A DNA stretch of 64,000 nucleotides from Rhynchopus sp. YZ270_cl-10 (lineage: Eukaryota; Euglenozoa; Diplonemea; Diplonemida; Diplonemidae): assembly GCA_964035575.1 (NCBI GenBank), contig OZ037881.1:1-64000 (forward strand), in the 5' to 3' direction. Below the pieces are notes generated by a model. That model saw only the letters and a list, made by a program, of their open reading frames with translations, made no database searches and had not been told where the DNA came from. A program made the translations under genes and the position numbers. Positions 51,828 to 60,941 of this stretch are shown here, one piece after another. Within the stretch, counting starts at the first letter, position 1, and each line of letters begins with the position of its first letter.

Positions 51828-52814
51828 TCAGACGATCGAGGTCACAGGGGACTCGTTCAGGCCACACTCGTTCGAGCCGTAGGACACACGGATGTATCCA
51901 GACTCTCCCCAGGTCGGTCCCCAGGAGTTCTTGATGATCCAGTAGTCAGCGCCGTATCCGACAATGAGCACTCCGTGGTCAAGCTGGCATCCGAAGATTC
52001 CACAGCAGGTGGTCAGCACTCCTCCGGAGTACGACTGCCACTTCTGGGCGTCAACGGCGATCGAGAGGGGTCCTCCGGTGGAGACGAAGGTCTTCATCTG
52101 TGCCTCGGTGTGGGTGATGTCCTTGTACGACTTGATGGTGGCTCCGACGGCCTTGCCGGTCACGGATTCGCAGTCGTGGCGGATTCCGGTGCCCGACTTG
52201 TAGGGGTAGGAGTCCTCAGTCACGATGTCTCCGTTGTGGTTCGAGATCAGCCACTTCAGGGCGTTGTCCATCAGACCTCCGTTGCAGCCCTGGTCGACCT
52301 TGTCGCACGACACAAGCTCCTGCTCGGACACCGAGGTCAGGGTCTTGCCCGACAGCTGCCACTGGCCCTCAATTCCTCCGGTGGTGGAGAATGCCCAGCA
52401 CGATCCGCACTGCGCCTGGTTCTTCACGTGGGTCACGGCACCAGCGGACCTCCAGTCCTTGGAGTCGGCGGCGACAGCCACCTGCTCCTCAGTGAACATG
52501 GCAGGGGGCGACTGCTTCTTCTCCACCTTCATGTTGTGGTACGACTTGAACTCAGCAGCGGACATGTCGGAGAACACGTTCATGCCGAACTGGGCTCCCT
52601 TGGTCTGCTCCTTCTCGAAACGGGACGCCTTCAGCATGTTGGCGGTGAAGATCCCGTAGCGGCGCTGCTCCTCCGCGATGCTCGAGTACTGCTTGCCGTG
52701 GTCGGCCTTGAAGGTGTTCCACAGAAGCTGCGAGTTGGCACGCACGTACTGCTCAGAGTACCCATGGGCCTGGCTCGCCAGGAGGGCACACACAACAAGG
52801 GACAGGGTACGCAT
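51828..52814 (-). CDS. Cathepsin L-like papain-family cysteine protease, 328 aa
   Basis: Prepro-enzyme of typical length. Signal peptide MRTLSLVVCALLASQAHG; I29-type propeptide (about 25-110) with the ERFNIN/GNFD-like block RYGIFTANM ... FGMNVFSDMSAAEF; mature domain from about DWRSAGAVTHVKNQ (120). The active site is complete: Gln133 in NQAQCGSCWAF, Cys139, His280 in LDHGVLIVGYG and Asn296 in IKNSWG. Six or more Cys suit the usual disulfides, and GCNGG is present. It works in lysosomes or phagosomes, or is secreted, degrading food protein. The start at 52814 is chosen for the signal peptide; the frame extends to 52919 without merit. Intronless. CCACACAG lies 14 bp upstream of the ATG. Confidence 0.95.
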   Translation of the reverse strand: MRTLSLVVCALLASQAHGYSEQYVRANSQLLWNTFKADHGKQYSSIAEEQRRYGIFTANMLKASRFEKEQTKGAQFGMNVFSDMSAAEFKSYHNMKVEKKQSPPAMFTEEQVAVAADSKDWRSAGAVTHVKNQAQCGSCWAFSTTGGIEGQWQLSGKTLTSVSEQELVSCDKVDQGCNGGLMDNALKWLISNHNGDIVTEDSYPYKSGTGIRHDCESVTGKAVGATIKSYKDITHTEAQMKTFVSTGGPLSIAVDAQKWQSYSGGVLTTCCGIFGCQLDHGVLIVGYGADYWIIKNSWGPTWGESGYIRVSYGSNECGLNESPVTSIV

Positions 52815-53520
52815 TTTTAGGTTGGTTCTGTGTGGTTTGTGGTGTGGTGTAATAGAAATCGGGTGACTGCGCCACAAGGCACCGTCGTTCTGCCGCAAAA
52901 GTCTAAATGCAACAACCAAAAGCTTTTCTTTGATGATAGACTACGATCGCTAGATAGCAGCCACGGTTTTTCTTCGCAGGATCCTTGAAAGGCAACAAAT
53001 AAAACATAAAAAGACAAAAAAAAAACAGGCAGTTGTTCTGCGAGAAACACCACGAAAAAAAGCCCGTGGCGAAACCTGCACAAAATAGTATTTCAAAAGA
53101 CGAATAAACCTCACGGCATATTGCATCCTTCAAGTGGAGGAATAAAAAGACACACAAAGAGCAAAAAGAGACAGCAAAATGGAAACAAGGAAACCCTGTG
53201 CACCCGTGGATAGGTGAGGTGCCACAGAGCTGCCAATCTGTTTCCGTTGGTGGGTTTTCTCTTTTCCTCTTCGCAACACAAAAAAAATCACTCAAAACAG
53301 AAAACAGAAAACAGAAATAACAAGAAGGACAAGAGGCAGGGAGTGCGGTAGAAAAGGGGGGCAGCAGAAGCCAGGAGGGGGAAGGCAAGCAAGTTAGAGT
53401 GTTTGGCTCGCCCACCCCCACCAGCCTCAGCAAAGTCATGTCAAAAAAATCACACCGCACAAACAAACAAACAAAAAAGAGAAAAAGAAAAAGAAAAAGA
53501 AAAAGAAGAAAGGTTGGTAC

Positions 53521-53555
53521 GATGACCTCAGCCTTACGTGCTCTGGGCAGTCATC
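53521..53555 (+). repeat. Hairpin motif in the eEF2 spacer, unit 1
   Basis: GATGAC pairs with GTCATC and CTCAG with CTGGG, preceded by an A-rich (AAAAAG)n tract and GGTTGGTAC. Same layout as the other intergenic copies; about 200 bp beyond the eEF2 stop. Repeated at 57115-57149 and 60710-60744. Confidence 0.65.
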
Positions 53556-53752
53556 TAAAGAAGAAGGGTTGTTGATACATTTAAAGGGAACTGGACAAAA
53601 AACCACGAAACACGCGCATGTGTGGCGCACGTGTTCCCGCAGTGCTCGTCTCTAGTGATGATTGGTTCGTGTTCTCAAGAAGGGGGGTACAAGCAGGGCG
53701 GGATATGTTGTGGAGGGATGAGAGTGAGGGCAGCTGCACACACAGACCTACA

Positions 53753-56356
53753 TCATATTCTGTCGTGGAAGTCTGCAAAGACCGGCGGCACGTCGCTGCT
53801 GAGGCCCTTGCGCACCCGGGTGGACCGCACAAGGGCGGCTGCCTTCGTCCCAGCCTCAACCGGGTTCCCGGGGTACACATCCCAGTGGTCAAACACACAC
53901 TGCGGGAAGGCCTGTCCACTCGTCGCCGCACGCAGGGCTGCAGTGAACCCAAACGACTCGGACACAGGGAGGTACGCCTGCAGGTTGTACATCGGCGTGC
54001 CTGGGCGCTGCACCTCCCCAAGCATTGTGCCTCGCCGGCGACTCAGCACCCCGTACACACCCCCAATCGCGTGCTCCACAGTCTGCACGTCAACAAGGAA
54101 CACAGGTTCCAGGAGGGCCGGCGCCGCAGCCAGGTACGCCCCTAGGTACGCCCGGCGCGACATTGGCATCACCTGTCCGTGCCCGCGGTGTATTGTGTCG
54201 CTGTGCAGCATCATGTCCTCGAGGTTCACACGCACCCCACGCATGCGTTCCCCGCACAACGGTCCCTCCGACGTCGCCCAGTCAAACCCAGCACTCAGGG
54301 CGTCGCGCATCTCTCCCACGTTCGCCACCGCACGCGTCCGGTCCACAACCACGTTCGGTCCAGTCCGGTCCGGCCCAAAGAACCACACCTTGCGCGCCTC
54401 CGCCAGGTCCCAGTCGAACCTGTCCGCCAGCACATGTGCACGCAGCTTCGCGTCGCCGGCAGCATGCAGGTGGTCTTCACACGCCTCAATGCCTGCACAC
54501 AGCTCCGCCCCAAGCGGCTCTGCCGTGCAGTACACACGGTTGTGGCGGTTCGCCGACACCGCAAGACACGTGCGCGCACTCGTCTCCATCACCGTCTCCC
54601 GCAGCGACACCACAGGCTCGCTCACCTTCAGCTTCGCCCCAGCCATGAAGTCTTCCTCCAGGTCCTTCAGGCAGATCTCCAGGTGCAGCTCCCCGGCACC
54701 GGCCACAATGTGCTCCCCGGTCTCCTCTGTCGTGCACTGCACAAGCGGGTCTGCCTTCGCCAGGCGCTTCAGCCCCTCCACCAGCTTCGGCAGGTCGGCC
54801 GCCACCACAGTGTCCACTGCCACCCGCACCACAGGCGACACACTGTACTTCATGTCGCGCAGCGGGTGGCAGTCTGCGTTCTCCGCCTCCGTCAGCGTCG
54901 CCGACTTCACAATGCACCCGTCCACACCCACAAGCCCAACCACGTTCCCGCAGGGCACACCGTCCTCCATAGACTCCATGTGCTTCCCCATCATCAGCAG
55001 CGTCCGCTGCACCCCCTTCACAGACAGGTCCTGCTTCTTCCCCATCTCGTAGTTCGGCCCCATGATGCGGCACTTCTGCCCAGTCCGCACACGTCCCGAG
55101 AACACCCGCCCAAAGGCAATGAACTTCCCCTCGGTCGACGGGATCATCTTCGACACGTACATCACAAGGGGTCCTGCTGGGTCGCAGTCCCGCACACCGG
55201 CAAAGTACCTGTCCTCCAGCACCACTTCCCCTGCGTCTGCGTCTGTCGTGTCAGGGTCCTTCCCAGTGTACAGCTGTGCCGCACGGTACCGCTGTGCCGT
55301 CTTCGGCGACGGGAGCTTCGTGACAATCATCTGCAGCAGTGCGTCGGACGCAGGGAGGAACTTCCGCATCACACACTTCAGCAGCGCCTTGTGCGTCAGC
55401 GCACGCTCGTCCCCCTTCAGCGTGATGTTCAGGCCCTGCAGCATCTTCTCCAGCTTCGCTGTCTTCCCGTTCATCACAGCATCAAACACGTTCCGGATGG
55501 GCTCCATGCAGAACTGGCAGAACGCACGCTGCTGCTGCTTCCCGCCGCTGCCCGCAGCCCCAGCCCCACTCACCCACTTCTTCCGTTCCGCATCGAAGAA
55601 GTTGTCGCCCCACAGCCGCTCCACCATGCGGCCCTCGTCCACCCCAAACTTTGCAGCGTACCGACGTGCAAACTGGTGCAGCGTGAACGCCCAGGCCTGC
55701 AGACCGCTCCCGAACCCAACTGTCCCGTCGACGGGGCTCACCTGCACGTCCCCAAGCACAGCGTCGTTGTACGTCGCCACCACCACATTCACAGACTCAA
55801 TCGTCCTGTGGAAGGCCTGGTACGCCTCCTCGGGGTCCAGCTGCAGCTCCAGCAGCGCACGGTCCACCTTGTTCACGAAGAGCACAGGCTTGATGCGCTC
55901 CGCAAGTGCCTGTCGCAGCACAGTCTCCGTCTGCACACACACACCCTCAACGCAGTCGACCACCACAAGCGCACCGTCCGTCACACGCAGCGCCGCAGTC
56001 ACCTCGCTCGAGAAGTCAACGTGCCCGGGCGAGTCAATCACATTCACAAGCACGTCCCGGCACGCACTCCCGGTCGCCGCCAGCAGCGCCGTGTCGTCAA
56101 CAAGCGTCTCCGCCACACGGTACTGCAGCGACACGGAGGTCGACTTGATGGTGATGCAGCGCTGCTGCTCGTCCTTCCGTGTGTCTGTCCCGCGTGCGTC
56201 CCCGGGGCTTGCGATCAGTCCCGCTGCGTGCAGGAGCGAGTCTGTCAGCGTCGACTTCCCGTGGTCCACGTGTGCGATCACACTCAGGTTCCGGATCTGC
56301 TCGGGGCGGTCCATCATCGCCCGCACATCCCGCATTGTGAAGTTCACCATACGCAC
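53753..56356 (-). CDS. eEF2: Translation elongation factor 2, array copy 1, 867 aa
   Basis: Full-length GTPase that moves tRNA and mRNA through the ribosome. Domain G opens with VIAHVDHGKST (27-36), then TDTRKDEQQRCITIKST (switch I), DSPGHVDF (switch II) and VNKVDR. Domains II-V follow, to GQAFPQCVFDHW and a C-terminus ending RKGLSSDVPPVFADFHDRI. The diphthamide loop reads IHRGHGQ, with the modified His at residue 723 kept but the second of three normally invariant glycines changed to His. Starts MRMVNFTM; eEF2 normally starts MVNFT, so the second ATG at 56350 may be used. Intronless. Length fits (858 in human). Distinct from EFL by its close match to eEF2 motifs. Confidence 0.96.
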   Translation of the reverse strand: MRMVNFTMRDVRAMMDRPEQIRNLSVIAHVDHGKSTLTDSLLHAAGLIASPGDARGTDTRKDEQQRCITIKSTSVSLQYRVAETLVDDTALLAATGSACRDVLVNVIDSPGHVDFSSEVTAALRVTDGALVVVDCVEGVCVQTETVLRQALAERIKPVLFVNKVDRALLELQLDPEEAYQAFHRTIESVNVVVATYNDAVLGDVQVSPVDGTVGFGSGLQAWAFTLHQFARRYAAKFGVDEGRMVERLWGDNFFDAERKKWVSGAGAAGSGGKQQQRAFCQFCMEPIRNVFDAVMNGKTAKLEKMLQGLNITLKGDERALTHKALLKCVMRKFLPASDALLQMIVTKLPSPKTAQRYRAAQLYTGKDPDTTDADAGEVVLEDRYFAGVRDCDPAGPLVMYVSKMIPSTEGKFIAFGRVFSGRVRTGQKCRIMGPNYEMGKKQDLSVKGVQRTLLMMGKHMESMEDGVPCGNVVGLVGVDGCIVKSATLTEAENADCHPLRDMKYSVSPVVRVAVDTVVAADLPKLVEGLKRLAKADPLVQCTTEETGEHIVAGAGELHLEICLKDLEEDFMAGAKLKVSEPVVSLRETVMETSARTCLAVSANRHNRVYCTAEPLGAELCAGIEACEDHLHAAGDAKLRAHVLADRFDWDLAEARKVWFFGPDRTGPNVVVDRTRAVANVGEMRDALSAGFDWATSEGPLCGERMRGVRVNLEDMMLHSDTIHRGHGQVMPMSRRAYLGAYLAAAPALLEPVFLVDVQTVEHAIGGVYGVLSRRRGTMLGEVQRPGTPMYNLQAYLPVSESFGFTAALRAATSGQAFPQCVFDHWDVYPGNPVEAGTKAAALVRSTRVRKGLSSDVPPVFADFHDRI

Positions 56357-57346
56357 AGCACGCCCCTCACACGGTGTGCGGCAAGAAGAGGCTCTTTTGT
56401 TGTCTTGTGTGTAGGGTGTCTTTCTTGTGTTTCTTTTTCGTGTCTATTGTTGTTGGTGGTGTGTGTGTTGAGGTGAGAGGTGAGAGGTGAGAGGTGAGGG
56501 GGGGGGGGGGGGGGGGGGTTCCGCTCTGCGGTAAAGAAAGAAACAAAAGAGCAGTCAGCATTTTTACTTTTAAAACTCAAGAAAGACAAAGACATAATAA
56601 AAAAGGCAGTTGTTCTGCAAAAAAAAAAAAAAAACAAGAAACACCACGAAAAAAAGCCCGTGGCGAAACCTGCACAAAATAGTATTTCAAAAGACGAATA
56701 AACCTCATGGCATATTGCATCCTTCAAGTGGAGGAATAAAAAGACACACAAAGAGCAAAAAGAGACAGCAAAATGGAAACAAGGAAACCCTGTGCACCCG
56801 TGGATAGGTGAGGTGCCACAGAGCTGCCAATCTGTTTCCGTTGGTGGGTTTTCTCTTTTCCTCTTCGCAACACAAAAAAAATCACTCAAAACAGAAAACA
56901 GAAAACAGAAATAACAAGAAGGACAAGAGGCAGGGAGTGCGGTAGAAAAGGGGGGCAGCAGAAGCCAGGAGGGGGAAGGCAAGCAAGTTAGAGTGTTTGG
57001 CTCGCCCACCCCCACCAGCCTCAGCAAAGTCATGTCAAAAAAATCACACCGCACAAACAAACAAACAAAAAAGAGAAAAAGAAAAAGAAAAAGAAAAAGA
57101 AGAAAGGTTGGTACGATGACCTCAGCCTTACGTGCTCTGGGCAGTCATCTAAAGAAGAAGGGTTGTTGATACATTTAAAGGGAACTGGACAAAAAACCAC
57201 GAAACACGCGCATGTGTGGCGCACGTGTTCCCGCAGTGCTCGTCTCTAGTGATGATTGGTTCGTGTTCTCAAGAAGGGGGGTACAAGCAGGGCGGGATAT
57301 GTTGTGGAGGGATGAGAGTGAGGGCAGCTGCACACACAGACCTACA
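56357..57346. other. eEF2 spacer 1-2
   Basis: Upstream of copy 1: four GAGGTGA heptamers and a 21-G run (56498-56518), i.e. a C run in the leader sense, about 145 bp before the ATG. Then an A-rich part, and from about 56605 sequence shared with the region upstream of the cathepsin gene (53027 onward). Contains the hairpin motif at 57115-57149. Confidence 0.85.
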
Positions 57347-59950
57347 TCATATTCTGTCGTGGAAGTCTGCAAAGACCGGCGGCACGTCGCTGCTGAGGCC
57401 CTTGCGCACCCGGGTGGACCGCACAAGGGCGGCTGCCTTCGTCCCAGCCTCAACCGGGTTCCCGGGGTACACATCCCAGTGGTCAAACACACACTGCGGG
57501 AAGGCCTGTCCACTCGTCGCCGCACGCAGGGCTGCAGTGAACCCAAACGACTCGGACACAGGGAGGTACGCCTGCAGGTTGTACATCGGCGTGCCTGGGC
57601 GCTGCACCTCCCCAAGCATTGTGCCTCGCCGGCGACTCAGCACCCCGTACACACCCCCAATCGCGTGCTCCACAGTCTGCACGTCAACAAGGAACACAGG
57701 TTCCAGGAGGGCCGGCGCCGCAGCCAGGTACGCCCCTAGGTACGCCCGGCGCGACATTGGCATCACCTGTCCGTGCCCGCGGTGTATTGTGTCGCTGTGC
57801 AGCATCATGTCCTCGAGGTTCACACGCACCCCACGCATGCGTTCCCCGCACAACGGTCCCTCCGACGTCGCCCAGTCAAACCCAGCACTCAGGGCGTCGC
57901 GCATCTCTCCCACGTTCGCCACCGCACGCGTCCGGTCCACAACCACGTTCGGTCCAGTCCGGTCCGGCCCAAAGAACCACACCTTGCGCGCCTCCGCCAG
58001 GTCCCAGTCGAACCTGTCCGCCAGCACATGTGCACGCAGCTTCGCGTCGCCGGCAGCATGCAGGTGGTCTTCACACGCCTCAATGCCTGCACACAGCTCC
58101 GCCCCAAGCGGCTCTGCCGTGCAGTACACACGGTTGTGGCGGTTCGCCGACACCGCAAGACACGTGCGCGCACTCGTCTCCATCACCGTCTCCCGCAGCG
58201 ACACCACAGGCTCGCTCACCTTCAGCTTCGCCCCAGCCATGAAGTCTTCCTCCAGGTCCTTCAGGCAGATCTCCAGGTGCAGCTCCCCGGCACCGGCCAC
58301 AATGTGCTCCCCGGTCTCCTCTGTCGTGCACTGCACAAGCGGGTCTGCCTTCGCCAGGCGCTTCAGCCCCTCCACCAGCTTCGGCAGGTCGGCCGCCACC
58401 ACAGTGTCCACTGCCACCCGCACCACAGGCGACACACTGTACTTCATGTCGCGCAGCGGGTGGCAGTCTGCGTTCTCCGCCTCCGTCAGCGTCGCCGACT
58501 TCACAATGCACCCGTCCACACCCACAAGCCCAACCACGTTCCCGCAGGGCACACCGTCCTCCATAGACTCCATGTGCTTCCCCATCATCAGCAGCGTCCG
58601 CTGCACCCCCTTCACAGACAGGTCCTGCTTCTTCCCCATCTCGTAGTTCGGCCCCATGATGCGGCACTTCTGCCCAGTCCGCACACGTCCCGAGAACACC
58701 CGCCCAAAGGCAATGAACTTCCCCTCGGTCGACGGGATCATCTTCGACACGTACATCACAAGGGGTCCTGCTGGGTCGCAGTCCCGCACACCGGCAAAGT
58801 ACCTGTCCTCCAGCACCACTTCCCCTGCGTCTGCGTCTGTCGTGTCAGGGTCCTTCCCAGTGTACAGCTGTGCCGCACGGTACCGCTGTGCCGTCTTCGG
58901 CGACGGGAGCTTCGTGACAATCATCTGCAGCAGTGCGTCGGACGCAGGGAGGAACTTCCGCATCACACACTTCAGCAGCGCCTTGTGCGTCAGCGCACGC
59001 TCGTCCCCCTTCAGCGTGATGTTCAGGCCCTGCAGCATCTTCTCCAGCTTCGCTGTCTTCCCGTTCATCACAGCATCAAACACGTTCCGGATGGGCTCCA
59101 TGCAGAACTGGCAGAACGCACGCTGCTGCTGCTTCCCGCCGCTGCCCGCAGCCCCAGCCCCACTCACCCACTTCTTCCGTTCCGCATCGAAGAAGTTGTC
59201 GCCCCACAGCCGCTCCACCATGCGGCCCTCGTCCACCCCAAACTTTGCAGCGTACCGACGTGCAAACTGGTGCAGCGTGAACGCCCAGGCCTGCAGACCG
59301 CTCCCGAACCCAACTGTCCCGTCGACGGGGCTCACCTGCACGTCCCCAAGCACAGCGTCGTTGTACGTCGCCACCACCACATTCACAGACTCAATCGTCC
59401 TGTGGAAGGCCTGGTACGCCTCCTCGGGGTCCAGCTGCAGCTCCAGCAGCGCACGGTCCACCTTGTTCACGAAGAGCACAGGCTTGATGCGCTCCGCAAG
59501 TGCCTGTCGCAGCACAGTCTCCGTCTGCACACACACACCCTCAACGCAGTCGACCACCACAAGCGCACCGTCCGTCACACGCAGCGCCGCAGTCACCTCG
59601 CTCGAGAAGTCAACGTGCCCGGGCGAGTCAATCACATTCACAAGCACGTCCCGGCACGCACTCCCGGTCGCCGCCAGCAGCGCCGTGTCGTCAACAAGCG
59701 TCTCCGCCACACGGTACTGCAGCGACACGGAGGTCGACTTGATGGTGATGCAGCGCTGCTGCTCGTCCTTCCGTGTGTCTGTCCCGCGTGCGTCCCCGGG
59801 GCTTGCGATCAGTCCCGCTGCGTGCAGGAGCGAGTCTGTCAGCGTCGACTTCCCGTGGTCCACGTGTGCGATCACACTCAGGTTCCGGATCTGCTCGGGG
59901 CGGTCCATCATCGCCCGCACATCCCGCATTGTGAAGTTCACCATACGCAC
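57347..59950 (-). CDS. eEF2: Translation elongation factor 2, array copy 2, 867 aa
   Basis: Predicted protein identical to copy 1 over all 867 residues, including the IHRGHGQ diphthamide loop, and the coding DNA looks identical. Such homogeneity over 3.6 kb, spacer included, means very recent amplification or ongoing gene conversion, or an assembly duplication. Confidence 0.96.
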   Translation of the reverse strand: MRMVNFTMRDVRAMMDRPEQIRNLSVIAHVDHGKSTLTDSLLHAAGLIASPGDARGTDTRKDEQQRCITIKSTSVSLQYRVAETLVDDTALLAATGSACRDVLVNVIDSPGHVDFSSEVTAALRVTDGALVVVDCVEGVCVQTETVLRQALAERIKPVLFVNKVDRALLELQLDPEEAYQAFHRTIESVNVVVATYNDAVLGDVQVSPVDGTVGFGSGLQAWAFTLHQFARRYAAKFGVDEGRMVERLWGDNFFDAERKKWVSGAGAAGSGGKQQQRAFCQFCMEPIRNVFDAVMNGKTAKLEKMLQGLNITLKGDERALTHKALLKCVMRKFLPASDALLQMIVTKLPSPKTAQRYRAAQLYTGKDPDTTDADAGEVVLEDRYFAGVRDCDPAGPLVMYVSKMIPSTEGKFIAFGRVFSGRVRTGQKCRIMGPNYEMGKKQDLSVKGVQRTLLMMGKHMESMEDGVPCGNVVGLVGVDGCIVKSATLTEAENADCHPLRDMKYSVSPVVRVAVDTVVAADLPKLVEGLKRLAKADPLVQCTTEETGEHIVAGAGELHLEICLKDLEEDFMAGAKLKVSEPVVSLRETVMETSARTCLAVSANRHNRVYCTAEPLGAELCAGIEACEDHLHAAGDAKLRAHVLADRFDWDLAEARKVWFFGPDRTGPNVVVDRTRAVANVGEMRDALSAGFDWATSEGPLCGERMRGVRVNLEDMMLHSDTIHRGHGQVMPMSRRAYLGAYLAAAPALLEPVFLVDVQTVEHAIGGVYGVLSRRRGTMLGEVQRPGTPMYNLQAYLPVSESFGFTAALRAATSGQAFPQCVFDHWDVYPGNPVEAGTKAAALVRSTRVRKGLSSDVPPVFADFHDRI

Positions 59951-60941
59951 AGCACGCCCCTCACACGGTGTGCGGCAAGAAGAGGCTCTTTTGTTGTCTT
60001 GTGTGTAGGGTGTCTTTCTTGTGTTTCTTTTTCGTGTCTATTGTTGTTGGTGGTGTGTGTGTTGAGGTGAGAGGTGAGAGGTGAGAGGTGAGGGGGGGGG
60101 GGGGGGGGGGGGGTTCCGCTCTGCGGTAAAGAAAGAAACAAAAGAGCAGTCAGCATTTTTACTTTTAAAACTCAAGAAAGACAAAGACATAATAAAAAAG
60201 GCAGTTGTTCTGCAAAAAAAAAAAAAAAACAAGAAACACCACGAAAAAAAGCCCGTGGCGAAACCTGCACAAAATAGTATTTCAAAAGACGAATAAACCT
60301 CATGGCATATTGCATCCTTCAAGTGGAGGAATAAAAAGACACACAAAGAGCAAAAAGAGACAGCAAAATGGAAACAAGGAAACCCTGTGCACCCGTGGAT
60401 AGGTGAGGTGCCACAGAGCTGCCAATCTGTTTCCGTTGGTGGGTTTTCTCTTTTCCTCTTCGCAACACAAAAAAAATCACTCAAAACAGAAAACAGAAAA
60501 CAGAAATAACAAGAAGGACAAGAGGCAGGGAGTGCGGTAGAAAAGGGGGGCAGCAGAAGCCAGGAGGGGGAAGGCAAGCAAGTTAGAGTGTTTGGCTCGC
60601 CCACCCCCACCAGCCTCAGCAAAGTCATGTCAAAAAAATCACACCGCACAAACAAACAAACAAAAAAGAGAAAAAGAAAAAGAAAAAGAAAAAGAAGAAA
60701 GGTTGGTACGATGACCTCAGCCTTACGTGCTCTGGGCAGTCATCTAAAGAAGAAGGGTTGTTGATACATTTAAAGGGAACTGGACAAAAAACCACGAAAC
60801 ACGCGCATGTGTGGCGCACGTGTTCCCGCAGTGCTCGTCTCTAGTGATGATTGGTTCGTGTTCTCAAGAAGGGGGGTACAAGCAGGGCGGGATATGTTGT
60901 GGAGGGATGAGAGTGAGGGCAGCTGCACACACAGACCTACA
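59951..60941. other. eEF2 spacer 2-3
   Basis: Same as spacer 1-2, with 22 G (60092-60113), which accounts for the extra base in the unit length. Hairpin motif at 60710-60744. Confidence 0.85.

Noticed and set aside
53622-55052. Long ORFs antisense to eEF2 (476, 765 and 450 codons, repeated in each unit)
   Set aside because: Shadows caused by high GC and biased codon use of eEF2; compositions are Arg/His/Ser-rich and no family matches.
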